From: Rotaria macrura
Lineage: Eukaryota > Rotifera > Eurotatoria > Philodinida > Philodinidae
Direction of reading: 5' to 3'
NCBI GenBank assembly: GCA_900239685.1
Contig: OENT01000407.1
Span: 57,583-121,582, forward strand
DNA: 64,000 nt
Of the stretch, positions 1 through 11,867 are shown piece by piece (position 1 is the stretch's first letter; each line of letters opens with the position of its first letter). The position numbers and the translations under genes are program-made. Below the pieces are notes generated by a model. The model had not been told where the DNA came from. It made no database searches and saw only the letters and a list, made by a program, of their open reading frames with translations.

Positions 1-1661
1 TGACGTACTACAGTTAAACTATTATAAGATATTTTTATGAAAAAGAAAGTATACTGGATAATAAAGAAAGCAAAATATACGTTAGGTCAGTTGCATCAAG
101 TGCATGTTTTATTCTTAATCGAAACCGAGTGAAGACTGTCTTTTTCGAAGAGATCCGATAGTTTTATATAACTTTATAGATGTGCCAATTACTATTGATT
201 TGTGATTGATAGTATTTTCTAATTGATCGATTTGATCATAGTGAAGTTTTCTAGTTATTGTATGAAGTAATATTATGTTTCGCTGTTCAACTTGTATGCT
301 CACATTTGCATACTCTTTTCAAATGATCTGTTCTTGAGACATAATTTAAACAAAAAATTGAATGTAAGTATTCCTAGTTTGAGTACTGCCTCACATCGAT
401 CATGATTCATCAAATTAATTAATAGTCATAATACATCTTTTTGTATGTCTTTACAGTTGGTCGTCGAAAACATATATTCTTCAAGGCTCATTACTGAAAC
501 AGAAGCCATCTAGTCATGTGGTTGAGACCTAATAAAGTGTTGATGATCTTATTTAAAATGAAAATTACACGAGAAGAAACATACGTATATTCAGACAGGT
601 ATGTCATGATGCACTTGCACTAAATGTCAAAATTCAATGCGACGAGATCAAAAGGAGTAAAAAAAATGATTTCATGTTTTTCATTCTGTAATTTACATGT
701 AATAAGTACGTAGAAGAGTACCGTATACATACGAACAAATTTTTCTCGGTCATCTTGCTAAAAAATCGACTCGAAATAAATCAGACCATTGTCACGGATT
801 ATCTTTTTTCTTTATTTGTATTGAACTGCAACATAGCTATGTATGTGTTATCAATGTTAATAGTCAATTTATGGAAAAAAACGTACTTTTATCAAGTCAT
901 TCAAATGAGTGATCTCTTGATAAATCGAAAAATAAATGTACACAAATTGACATGTGATTACACATTTGTCTATCACTATGACCACTTCAATGTCACTTGC
1001 TTTTGACACTCTTCAATTCGAAAGAACGGTCCATCCAATCTCACATTCATTTATACTTATAGGAATCATGGTATACATTCAACTAACTTGATTAATCTTA
1101 ACTTCTATGTTGAATAATTACCATGTAAGTATTGAGATGAATATAAAAAGTTAATCGAAGTATGGCAATGAAGTCAACCATTGTGAGAAAATGAGTATGA
1201 ATCAATCTGTTCAATTCATTTCATAATTAGATGCATACGTATATAATACTTTTCAAGACTATTGATAATATAATATTTGTCATTTTCCTTTGGCACGATG
1301 GCCTAAGTGACATGATAAAGAGTGTCATCACCATTCACATGTTATCTTGAATCATCGATTTATCTATGTATTTTAGTTTGTTTCTGATTATGATGAAAAG
1401 AAAACAAGAAAGCAAGAAAATCTCTATAGAATAAATTCTTCTTTTTGTTTTTAAATCATGTTAACACTCTTTCTATCACTTGGGATCAACTCTATGCTTT
1501 CGTTATACTCAAACAAGACAAAAGAAGAATAACATTCGTTTTTTCAAGATGTTCAATCGTGCTGTGTTTTGATCTGATAAAGCAGCACATATGATTTCTT
1601 TTATTTATATATACAAATCAACTGTTCCTATAGTAGAAATTTAGAATAGCATTCATCGTCA
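1..1661. other. Left-edge non-coding stretch
   Basis: AT-rich sequence with no coding region I can support. A minus-strand open frame of about 60 codons at 115-303 has plausible amino-acid composition and could be the last exon of a gene, but I could not join it to any upstream exon. No tRNA-like or repeat structure was seen. Confidence 0.4.
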
Positions 1662-2268
1662 TTAAAGCCTATTTTCTTTATCATTTTCATGTAGAACGAG
1701 ATGTCTTTTGAAGTTTGTTTGTTTTGAAAAGCCATGATTACAATGTGAACAACGAAACGGCCAACTACCATCATGCATATACATGTGACAACGTAAATCA
1801 CCTGGTGTCGAAAAACTTTTTGAACAATGTGAACATGAATGTGGTTTATCCTAATGAAATAAATAAATTGCTAGAAATAATCTTAGTTACAACAAGAATA
1901 TCTAGGATTAAACATACTTGAATATGTGTCATTCGATGATAATAAAGATTTGACGAAGCTGTGAACGATTTTTGACATATTTCACATGTGTGAGGTTTTT
2001 CACCTGAATGTATTCGACGATGTGTATTCAATGATGATGATGTTGTAAACGCTTTTGAACATACATCACATATGTATGGTTTTTCACCAGTATGAATGCG
2101 TATATGTCGAATTAGTAATGACGGACGATCAAATGATTTGTTACAATGTAAGCATTGTCGCATACGCCGTTCTTTTTTCTGAATTGTATTAGAATTGATG
2201 AATTGTAAAGGTGAATGTTTTTCAGTTCGATTTGATGCTGAAAGTATGTAATCAATCATAAACGACAT
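1662..2268 (-). CDS. C2H2 zinc-finger protein with five fingers
   Basis: Two-exon model: 1918-2268 and 1662-1850, split by a 67-bp GT-AG intron (1851-1917); the product is 179 residues. Seen directly: a short N-terminal leader, then five consecutive CxxC...HxxxH fingers. The first three are in exon 1 and two are in exon 2. The links are TGEKP- or SGEKP-like, and the intron falls exactly in the linker between fingers 3 and 4, which reads through as HIQ/DKPHSC. Multi-finger arrays with this linker normally bind DNA and act as nuclear transcription regulators. The fourth and fifth fingers ([18 protein letters not shown]) are less standard. No orthologue was assigned, and no BTB, KRAB or SCAN domain is present. 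The start is the first Met of the open frame. Expression and target are unknown. Confidence 0.85.
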
Positions 2269-3929
2269 GTTTTATTATATGTAAGAGATTACGTACAGAA
2301 TTCTCATGAAAAAATAAGTTTTCTTGGAATAATCTATTCAAAATACTTTGCTTTTACTTTTATGTGCGTTAGTAATTGTTCTTCAAGGTTAAAAAAAAGT
2401 GTCGAAATACGTTTTATAGTTTTTGTATAAAAAAAAAAACAATAAACTCGTCAGTATTTATCGACGCTTATTTTTCAGTTAAAAACTCAATCGTTCGATA
2501 ATTTTTCTCTTAAGACAACGTTATGTGAACTGTCACTGAATGTCATGGATGATAAAAATAATTATAAATGAGAATTGTAATTTACTATTATTCACGTAGA
2601 ATAGATTTCTCTTTTCTTTTAAATAAACAAACTTAATTCTTTGGAAGATAAACAAAGGAATAATCAAGTTAAAAATCATCATTCAAACATTGTTATGCAC
2701 ATCATCTAGATTTGATTTCATGTCGGTAGAAATGTTTATTAACTGATATGTATTCAAGTAGCCATTATATTCTCCTACTGTTTTCACTTGATTTCATTTT
2801 CCATTTTTATGATTAATGGATTGTTAGCTTATATCTCATGTTGTTTCGTGTTGTCAATAATTGTCGTATTTGTATACAAAAGATTAGACTAAAAGATATT
2901 GTCTAATGCGTGTTGCATATTTCAATAGAGAAAATTTATTCTAAGTCCAAGAAAGAACTCGTAGACAATATAACGTAAACAACGTAGATGTATCACCAAA
3001 AATAATTATAAGTATCGTCATTAACTGCCGACGTCATTTAAAAAAGGCATTGATTTCCTATTGCATTACCACCGATGGTGCTTCGAAAATGAGTGGGAAA
3101 ATTACGATATGTATTATGATGAAGAATACTTGAGAAAAAGTCGATTTGAAAACTTCAAAACAAAGAATAGTTCGTTCTATGCAAATAATATTACTTGTAG
3201 AAAATAAATAGAAAACGAACAATATAGAGAATCAAACTTGACAATAATAATTTTGAATTAATCTGTTTCTATCGACAATCTTCATTACCAAGGTCAATAT
3301 CGTCAAACGATTGCATGAATAACTATGGGTTTCGAAACAGTACAATATATTTTATGCATACTTCTGTATGATTATTCATTAGTTTAATGAAGAAACTTCT
3401 TTGTTTTTATCTTTTTCGGTAGCGAACTTTGACGAATTGAAAGCTAGTACTCTTTTGAAAATAATCAGAAGCATTTGAATAAAAGGCAATAATATGGTTT
3501 TTTACATTTAAAAAAAAGAATGACGAGGTCGCTTAGAAGTTTATTTGAAAAATATTTAAAAAGACACTATTTCCTTTAAAAAAAACATTGATTTCAATTG
3601 GCAGGTATATATTTCGAATCGACGATTTCGATTTCAGGAAAAGACAATGTTATCCATATGTCTACTGGATACGGATACTACGATATGTGAACGTGAGTTT
3701 TTGTATTTGTCTTCTTTTTCAAATGTATGTATTGTCGGGGATGACGATAATTAATGTCGGGTTATAAACATACGGTTTTTATGTGACGCCATTAACATAA
3801 CTTTTCATACATATTTAAGGCCGTCGTTTAGAAAAACATGGAAATTATTTTTTCTGACTTTCAAATCGATTCGATTAAAATAAAATAAAAAAGAGAACTA
3901 AAAAAGAATGAAGTTTTGCTTTTTCATTA
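2269..3929. other. Intergenic, no gene seen
   Basis: About 1.7 kb of AT-rich sequence between two minus-strand genes. It contains short homopolymer A/T runs and no supported exon. It must hold the 5' control region of the zinc-finger gene, but no motif was recognised. Confidence 0.4.
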
Positions 3930-5492
3930 CTAACATCGTTGATATTGGACGTACGTTGAACAGTCAACACTGGACAATAATTTATCAATCATGTCATCAA
4001 TATTTATTCGTACATGTTCATTGTTAATTTGAGTATGTTTAAAACCATGATAGCTTTGTCTTGGCTTATCAGGTATCTTATTGATTGATGCGACTATTGG
4101 TCGAATACAATCATCAACAACAGCACGTAGATCATGTTGTACATTATCATTTAATTGTTCAGTTGAGCTTGTACGTGGTATCATTGCATAAGATTCTTCG
4201 TCATGTGCTTGCGGAAGTGAATCATCATGATTCGAAGGTTGTATGATTGAATTTCGGTGGTGCCGACGATACAAATGATTGTCTCTGCCAATCGTTAAAC
4301 GATATGTATCATTAGCGATTCGTATAAAACCGGGCTTTTCTAATGTTCCTATTGGTGATCGACTTTTTGGAGCACGTTTTTCAATTTTTTTAACGATGGC
4401 TGCGGATGATTGACGACTTTTTAATGTTATGGGTGTATTCGTTTGAGTATCTTTTAGAAGAGTCTCTGTACTATTTGTACGACTCGGACGACTCAACGTT
4501 TTTGGTTGTTGTAACTGTGATTGTTTGTTGTCATGAGTCTCTAATGTTGACAATGGTATTCTTTGATATGTTAATAATTTATGATGTCGACTATTATTTA
4601 ATGATGTTTGTGAATCATCTATGGATTCGATAGAAAGCATATCAGCCGTTAACAATGTAGTTTTTGAAGCCGGACGATGACCATCATTTGTATCGGTACG
4701 TTCATCCGTAAATACGCCACTTGATGTCGATTCATCACGTGCCTCGGTTTCCTCCATAGATGATGATGAACGTGTTCTTAGTAATGATCGAAATTTTCCA
4801 CTAAAATTATTCGATGAATTTAAAGGATAATCAACTATACATTCATTGGAGATGATGGATATGTTAATTTCTGCTTGATTAGGTTCCATTGATTCGTGCC
4901 GAGGAAAATTTTCATACACTGCTGATACTGATGATAATGGAGATGGAATCATTTTCGATCTATCGAAAACTATTTCTTCACGATTACACCGGCGCGTTTG
5001 TATTTGAAGTCCTCCTTTCAATTGGGAACCTTTACGAATCGATGGTTCAGTACGTTTCGGCACTAAAACCATTTGACGATTACCTGATTTCGATGATGAT
5101 GATAGTAATGTTGACGATTTTTCTCGTTGCATTTCAAAAATTGGTAATTGAAATAGTGTATAAGATCCTACAGGGTTTGTAGAATGATTATCATTAATAG
5201 AAGAAGAAGCTGCGGTAACCCTTGTTTTATTCGTTGCAGTCAAATTTCGTGGTGCTGTCGATGTTGATGGATGTTTTTGTGTTTTTATGGGTGTTGTTGC
5301 TGTTGTTTCTACTGTTGCTGCTGCTACTGTGCAATTTCTTGATGCTGCAGAATTAATTACTTGAGATTTTCTATCTGCTTTTTTGGAAGCACTAGAAAGT
5401 GTGCCAAACCATTTTCTTGGGTTAAGTATCCACCTTCCTTTTGATGGCATTATCGACTTTATCCAATATTGCCTTCGATCCAATAAAGACAA
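3930..5492 (-). CDS. Hypothetical 520-residue Ser/Thr-rich protein
   Basis: A single uninterrupted frame of 520 codons, unusually long for this AT-rich, intron-rich DNA, so very likely a real gene. The product is basic and rich in Ser, Thr and Asn, with long stretches that should be disordered. The N-terminus is basic and aromatic (residues 1-30, with the segment RWILNPRKWF). There are Ser runs near 125 and 240, a motif STSSGVFTDER near 255, and a more ordered-looking C-terminal third (about 380-520) that ends in a hydrophobic segment, INIDDMIDKLL. No transmembrane segment, signal peptide or enzyme motif is visible. Such composition is typical of scaffold or cytoskeleton-associated phosphoproteins, but that is only inference. 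An internal Met at residue 15 could be the true start. I do not recognise the family. Confidence 0.7.
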   Translation of the reverse strand: MSLLDRRQYWIKSIMPSKGRWILNPRKWFGTLSSASKKADRKSQVINSAASRNCTVAAATVETTATTPIKTQKHPSTSTAPRNLTATNKTRVTAASSSINDNHSTNPVGSYTLFQLPIFEMQREKSSTLLSSSSKSGNRQMVLVPKRTEPSIRKGSQLKGGLQIQTRRCNREEIVFDRSKMIPSPLSSVSAVYENFPRHESMEPNQAEINISIISNECIVDYPLNSSNNFSGKFRSLLRTRSSSSMEETEARDESTSSGVFTDERTDTNDGHRPASKTTLLTADMLSIESIDDSQTSLNNSRHHKLLTYQRIPLSTLETHDNKQSQLQQPKTLSRPSRTNSTETLLKDTQTNTPITLKSRQSSAAIVKKIEKRAPKSRSPIGTLEKPGFIRIANDTYRLTIGRDNHLYRRHHRNSIIQPSNHDDSLPQAHDEESYAMIPRTSSTEQLNDNVQHDLRAVVDDCIRPIVASINKIPDKPRQSYHGFKHTQINNEHVRINIDDMIDKLLSSVDCSTYVQYQRC

Positions 5493-6094
5493 TTAATATT
5501 GATAAAAATTGCACTTGAACTTTCTCTTTTATTTTAACTTTAACTTTTTAATCGATTGCTAGTTTATGAACTCTCCTATGAGATTGTATGAAGCACAATA
5601 AAAATTGTGAACAGCAACACTCGACTCTTTTCCTTTCCAAATAAGAGAGGTGGAGAAAGAGTAGCACGGCGATGGGTGATTGATTGAAACACGAACAACA
5701 ACAAGAAGAACAACAAGCGCAGCAGCAAGCTTTCACCTTTAGCTGACAATCCTCCTTCTCTGTAGCGTTGCAAGAGAAACACAGAACAATCAAATATTTT
5801 TTTTGTGACAACTCATCAACATCTTAGACTCAATTGATTGTGTCTTATGTGTCGGACATTTTTCTTTCTCTGTCAATCCTATAATAAATAATTTTTGCCG
5901 ATTTATTGCGCATTCATACATATAAGTATGTATGTATATATATATATATGTATAAGGAGTGGATTGAAAAAAAATAATAAGTGACAAAAATAAGAGGCCA
6001 GCTCAAAATACTTGAGAAATGTAATGTGTGTAAGAAATCACAGAAGATTAATAGTAATTCATTTCTGTTATTTTTAGTGGCATTTGCGATCATC
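5493..6094. other. Intergenic with TA-rich microsatellite
   Basis: Non-coding spacer. A TATG/TA simple repeat lies at about 5926-5955. Overlapping minus-strand open frames here are low-complexity Cys/Leu-rich and not credible genes. Confidence 0.4.
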
Positions 6095-6747
6095 TCATTG
6101 CTTATTCAAATTCATTGGTAACTTGTGATTTAGATGGTTAGTTGACTTCTTGCTTTCCAGAAAATAATCAAATGGAGAAACTCTAGCTGATGACGTTGAT
6201 ATTTGCCGAATATAACTATGATGTGTACTGTTTGCTAATCTATCATAATTAAGTGTTGGTGAATAAGGTTGTTTAGTTTGTCGATATGGTTGCTGTTTCT
6301 GTTGTTGAACATGTGTATGCGATTCTGAAATAATCATTATTTCCTGCGATGAAATATGTTCATGTTTTACTGGACGATTTTCCACATTTTGATGTTCATT
6401 TGTCAAAGATGACTTGTTGCTTGCTTTGGAATCAATACGATTATTTTTAACACAAATTGTAACCATTAGAATTAAGATAAAACTGAACGTTGTTGATACA
6501 CCAAGAACTATACTACCAACAATAGTTCCGACTAAATTTCCCTTTATCAAACCTAACTCAAAACAAAATATAATAAAAGAACTGAATTAGGATAAATTTG
6601 AACATAAACAAATAATATAAGTATACCATAGATAAGTGCAGTGAATCCACTAATAATAATGATAGCTAAAATCAAACCCCACATGGAACCGCATACTTCC
6701 GAATTAGATGGTTGCCTACGTGCATTATTTCGTTTAGAGAAAATCAT
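6095..6747 (-). CDS. Two-helix membrane protein, unknown family
   Basis: Two-exon model: 6627-6747 and 6095-6552, with a 74-bp GT-AG intron; 192 residues. After a short basic N-terminus (about 22 residues) come two hydrophobic segments at about residues 22-42 and 47-72, separated by only a few polar residues (LIKGN) and joined across the splice site. The second is Gly/Ser-rich (VGTIVGSIVLG). The remaining 120 residues are polar, rich in Ser, Asn, Gln and His, and probably disordered and cytosolic (SHTHVQQQKQQ near the middle). The helix pair reads like a small hairpin membrane protein with a long soluble tail. No homologue is recognised. That both exons stay in frame with matching hydrophobic character supports the join. 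Confidence 0.65.
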
Positions 6748-8616
6748 CTTGAAAATAATTTATCAACAACGAATATACAAATCGTGTTTTGCTAAATAAA
6801 AATTTTGGATTTGTATTGACTCGAATAATTCTAAATGAAACATACTTCAAAAATGTATGTAAATTTATAAGTAAAACTGGCATTCAATATACTAATTTAT
6901 TTACTCATTTCATACTCCTAAATAGTGTTTTAGATTGGCTCTTTTTAATTTTGTTTTCCTTTTCTCATTAATCAATTTTTGTCGTCTTTTAATTTGAACT
7001 CTTTTTTGTTCTTTTCAAAGAGTGACACATTTTTTTTTCACCATCTTTCTTCAAGATTGACAAGTAATATGATATTTTATTCTTCGCTGGTTTTTCTACT
7101 GTTCGGATTCTCGTATATTTTGAGGTCAAATGTACACGAGTTGTAGTCAAGAAAGCGTAATTTTTATTCCTTTCTTGTATTTAATGAAAAATATAGAAAT
7201 TTATTCTCGCACTTGTGCATTAATTTCTATTTTTTCTATTCTATTCATAGATTGTGTAAAAGCATAGTTTATCACTTTTCAGTTTCCGACAATGAAAAGA
7301 AAAAATTAAGGAGGAAATTCAATATCATGGCCAACATTGGTTCTAAATGATCGCGTTATTCTCTGGAATCATTGATTCTAATAGGCAGTTTCTTGTTTAG
7401 CTTTTTACGATTGTTAACATTGCTGCCTTTTGATTTGTTGTTATGACAATACGTGTGTGAATGATTGTTTCACATGATTGCTCGAGGAAAGAAAAACATT
7501 TATTTTAGCACTGTTCTTGTCTATTTGTTTTAAATTTGTGAGAGAAAACTTTGTGTTTTCATTTGCTACGACTACGTTTCATAATTTCCATTAAATATCC
7601 GAAGAAACAAAGTGTAAAACTACAATAGATGAATTATGCATTAACACATAGGTGTACATTCATATGAAATGATAACAAAAATGTGTTCGTTTTAATAGTA
7701 TTCTAGCATTCAAAAGAATAAAAGAGATGCAGAATTGAAATTTGCTTTCATTCGTGCCACTAAACTTCTTTTATTGTATAGGATGTTGATATTTTTATTT
7801 CATCATAGAAGACAAGATCTTATAGTATGAAGTACATTTTCATCAAGTCTAAGTGATAGACAATCAATTACAACGATGTAAACTTGAATAGGACAGCTTC
7901 GAACTGGAAATTTCCCCACCTAGTAATATGGTTGAATGCGTTTTGACGAGTACTTTGAATTTCCAGAGTGCGCTTCTAGTAAACACAGTTGTTATAAAAC
8001 GCGACCGACATCATTGAAAGGTGTGATTTTGATATTACAATTATTCAATTCTTTCTTTCAAATTCTACTATTGTTTCCAGTGCAAAGCTACATGAATCAA
8101 TTTTTCTAACTGTTGATAATATTCATTTAAATTTTCAACCGAATTGATTGATGAACTCGTATGACTGTATTATACATATAAATCGAGGAGTCCTGTTTGT
8201 TTTATTTCTCTAAGCTAATTTTCATTTTCTACGTAATAAGCATTGAAGATTACAACTATGGCCTTCAGCTTTTGTACTTAGCGAAAGGGATTGATAAGAT
8301 TTTCAATTGTTTACATCATAATATTCCATTTAATGAACGTAGTCGTTAATTTTCCACGATAATATGGCTTCTACTCATTATTCGTTTCAATCTTCTCCCT
8401 ACAATCTCTCTTTCTGTCATTTAAAGATGTATCAAAGCTGCACGTTATATAATTCCAAACTATGGGATAAAGATTCGTGTTTTATTGTATAATTAAAAGA
8501 AAAAATTTTTTATTGTAAGTGTAGTAACAATAGTTAAACAAAACAAAACAAAAGATAAGTTAGTTTTAATAAAAGAAAAGAAAACGTTGGAAGCATTGAG
8601 ATTCTTCGGATCACAT
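6748..8616. other. Intergenic, no gene seen
   Basis: About 1.9 kb of AT-rich sequence with no supported exon. It separates the membrane-protein gene from the 3' end of TMEM18. Nothing repetitive was noticed beyond A/T runs. Confidence 0.4.
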
Positions 8617-9281
8617 TTATTCTTCTTTTTTCTTTTTATCTGTATCTATGTGATTACTTTGTTGAATACGTTTCTTTTTTATTTGTTTAATACAAATTTT
8701 TAATAAAACTATTGATTCATACAGCCAGATACCCTAAGAAATATTTGCAGGTGAATTTTTCATTAAAAAATCAAAACTTTTACTTCTGTACGTACCACAA
8801 TACAGCAACAATTGATGATGACAGGTAGTGACAAAACTGTCGATATAAACATACCTTGACTATCGAAGTATTGATCTTCAGCAAACAATCTAGCAAAAAA
8901 TCATAATAACTTATCTGACAAATATAGCTGTCGATTACTTACTGCCATTTCTCAGCCGCTAGTTGATTAATATACTCAGCAAGATAGATACAAGTGACTA
9001 AAATAGAGATTTATGCTCAATTCTAGAAATTAGTTCAACATACGAAGGCCAAGAAAAATAAATATTTGAATATTTATGTGTCTGCGTGTTAAAATAATAA
9101 TTAATAAACAGATAATATGGAAACCACACAATGCAATCAACCATGGCTCAGACCAGTTGATCTTAAGATACATAAACAAAGTATCTTCTCTCTTGTCTCT
9201 TGTGCATTAAGTCAACCTTACCATCCGAAGAAATTCCCAATAACTATTAATCTGTTTTGTTTCAATAAAAGATTCGTACAT
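8617..9281 (-). CDS. tmem18: TMEM18 homologue
   Basis: Five-exon model: 9222-9281, 9044-9161, 8943-8997, 8796-8889 and 8617-8733; 127 residues (human TMEM18 has 140). All phases close. Recognised by the conserved order SYWEFLR, INWSEPWL, AEYIN, then QYFDSQGMFIS and a basic Lys-rich tail ending in KKKKEE. Hydrophobic segments lie at about residues 28-45, 50-68 and 90-107, as in the family. TMEM18 is a small, conserved membrane protein placed at the nuclear envelope in vertebrates, where the Lys-rich tail is implicated in DNA binding and nuclear localisation; its variants associate with body mass in humans. The start gives a short N-terminus (MYESF) just ahead of the conserved region. Its start lies 131 bp downstream of the NSA2 stop, so the two genes are tightly packed in the same orientation. 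Confidence 0.92.
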
Positions 9282-9412
9282 AATTTTTGTGATAGTCTTT
9301 AAAAACGAGAAAAAAAAACAGAATGAAAGTCTCTTTTCAACGTCTATGTTCTTTTTCTATTCCGAGTCTTTTATTCGAATATAAATCAACGAGATATAAC
9401 AATTCAAAAGAA

Positions 9413-11376
9413 TTAGACCAAGAGTACAGCGTTAATACAACCATCATTTTCTGGATGGTTCGTTACTTGTGCATACTTTCCCCAAACAACTTTACCACCT
9501 TGTGTGACCATACCAAGTTCACTGACGTTAACCTACGTTAAATGGAAAATTTTTTTTCTATTATCTATTTTTCTTTATTGTCATGACAACTTACTTCAAG
9601 GACTGTTCCTTTGGTGATAACACCTAAGGATGTATAAAGTGGTGAACTTGGATTCTTCTTAACACCGATGATAGGTAACTGAAATGTGGCTTTCAATTCT
9701 GGATGTGTGACGTGTGCTTTGGTGAATCGAAGTGCCTAAAACATTTGCACAAACGAATTGCTTTCCGAGTTTCTTTAATAAACGAAATTTAATTATGTAC
9801 ATATTGACTTCTTTCGCCTAGAGAAAACTACTATGCTTGAAATCAAATGGTAATTACGGTTGTTCTTATTTAGAATAAAAGTCTAGTTGTATTCACAAAT
9901 ACGAATAGAAGAACTTATGGAAGAGTGTTATATAAAACAATCCTCAATTAGTCTTGGCCATGATACTAAACACTACAATTTAACTTGAAAAACCTCATAA
10001 AATCATTTCCAAATGTTAAGAGAATTCGATTTTATCGAAAGAATCAATCCTGTCGACGAGAGGATGTGACATAAAAATAGAAATTGTTCAACGTCAACTA
10101 AAATGCGATTCAAGATTTTAGGAGAACTGTAACAACATAATGTGTTATCAAATCATTGATTAATAAAAAAAAGGCAAGTTTCTCTAATGAGATATTTTGT
10201 GCTGTTCAATGTTTCCTCTAATTAAAAAAGACTTTTTGTACAACCAACGGATACCTGAAAATTGTAGCCTTCCCCTTTTTTTTCGTTCCAGAAGCTTATC
10301 TTTTACAGTAGAAAGATGGAATTTCGACAATGAATGTGTTTCACACAGAATCATACTGATTATTCCAACGGTAAATCAACTCTAAGTTCAATAAACGGTA
10401 TTATCAACAAAGAACTTTCGAAAATATCCCGGTTCCCACAATAGACTTTTGAATTATGAATATGTAGTCTAGTCTTCTAGCTTCTACATACAAGACCAAA
10501 GCACATAATCAAGAGGATAACTAACAATGAAATTAGTTTTCCTAAGATACAAGTTTTTATTTACCATTGGTCGAATAAATCTTTCGAATTTCGGCGGTTT
10601 TCGTGTGAATCCTTCGCCAACAAAACAAGGCTTTGTTACCAAACGTTTCCATGCTTTCTCTATTAAAACAAGAAATATTTGAATATTTGATTCTCGTAAT
10701 GAAATTTCATACTTCGTCGTTTTCCTGATTGGACTACGCGAAACACTTCAGCTTCACTAACTGCTTTCACCTTTGGTATTGGTACATCCCATTTACCCTA
10801 GGTTTAAAAAAGAAAAGCCAAAAACCATAGTTTAGATAAAAATATAGATTTTTGTCGTTCATCATGCATACCGCTTTTTCTTTTCGTTTTTGTTTAATAG
10901 TATTTGATAATACTTTAGCTCGACTTTGTTTTTCACGATCAAGTAAATAAGCAGGTACAGCACCTTCAGGTACTTCTTGACGTTGTTTTGTTTCTTTTTC
11001 TTCATGACTTTTTATTGTTTTCTTCATTTGAATCTTTTCATTTTGACGACGCTTATTATACAATTTAGCTCTACAAACATCAAACAATTATGATAAATAA
11101 ATTTTTCTTTTACTCCAAATATATTCTTTACTTGATGCCACGTAATGTTTGAGCTTTCTTTGATAAAATATGTGGTAAACGTCCTTCTTTCTTCTTTCTA
11201 AAATCAAAAGGAATATAAATGATCAACATGATTTACATATCATCGTACTCTTTTTCATAATGATCGAATCGACGACCATGTCGTTTACGATGAAGTTCAA
11301 TATGTTCGTTTTGAGGCTAAAATCAACAAGAAATTTAATTCGACTAGAAAAAATCAAAATCTCTTTTTCTTACCAT
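9413..11376 (-). CDS. nsa2: Ribosome biogenesis protein NSA2
   Basis: Eight-exon model: 11374-11376, 11249-11316, 11132-11197, 10872-11070, 10713-10797, 10565-10659, 9595-9735 and 9413-9532; 258 residues (human 260). The first coding exon is just the ATG, followed by [16 protein letters not shown]. Diagnostic blocks seen: [42 protein letters not shown], the [17 protein letters not shown] region, and the C-terminal [17 protein letters not shown]...NAVLLV. NSA2 is a nucleolar assembly factor for the 60S subunit, needed for 27S pre-rRNA processing, and belongs to the S8e-like fold family. One intron (9736-10564, 829 bp) is far longer than the others, which are 50-75 bp in most cases. This is essentially certain from family identity. 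Confidence 0.96.
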
Positions 11377-11867
11377 GATGTCCTATAAATCGATCGTCAA
11401 TGAAAATATCACCAAAAGTAATCCGAGTAGATATCTGAAATAAATTCGCGAAAAAACTTCTTAAACATGAATAATATAACTGTAGACCATATGCTGCGAA
11501 ATTCTTCTATCATCGCACATTGTCTCTATTCATAACAATGAATATAAATTCAATCGATCGTTGTATAGCATGCTAAATATATAATTTCATCACTCACACT
11601 GTGGTCCTATAATGAAAAAACTTCATCATGATAGATGTCACCTTATTTTTCTCAATGGATTTTTATTTTCATTCATGAATTAGAAATATTTTCAATACCT
11701 AATTTTTATTTCAGAATAGTTAAATTTTTTCAAATTTCATTTTCATTGGATAATGTCATTGATCCATTAAAAATAATGATAAATAAATAAATAGATAAAA
11801 TAAACACATGAAAAGAGTAGAATATTAATATACATCTATTCACATCAGTATTGTCTTAGAAAGATTA
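11377..11867. promoter_or_regulatory. Shared divergent upstream region (NSA2 / syntrophin)
   Basis: 491 bp between the start codons of NSA2 (minus) and syntrophin (plus) must hold both promoters and 5' UTRs. It is AT-rich with no clear TATA box. Whether the pair is co-regulated is inference. Confidence 0.45.

Noticed and set aside
115..303. Minus-strand frame of about 60 codons resembling a last exon
   Set aside because: It opens on GTG, not ATG, at 303, and no joinable upstream exon or recognisable domain was found; kept only as a remark.
755..1006. Plus-strand hydrophobic open frame
   Set aside because: AT-driven composition, no homologous motif and no linked exons.
4406..5182. Plus-strand open frames opposite the 520-residue gene
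   Set aside because: Antisense shadows of the long minus-strand frame; the repeated Asp/Ser codons mirror its Ser/Asn codons.
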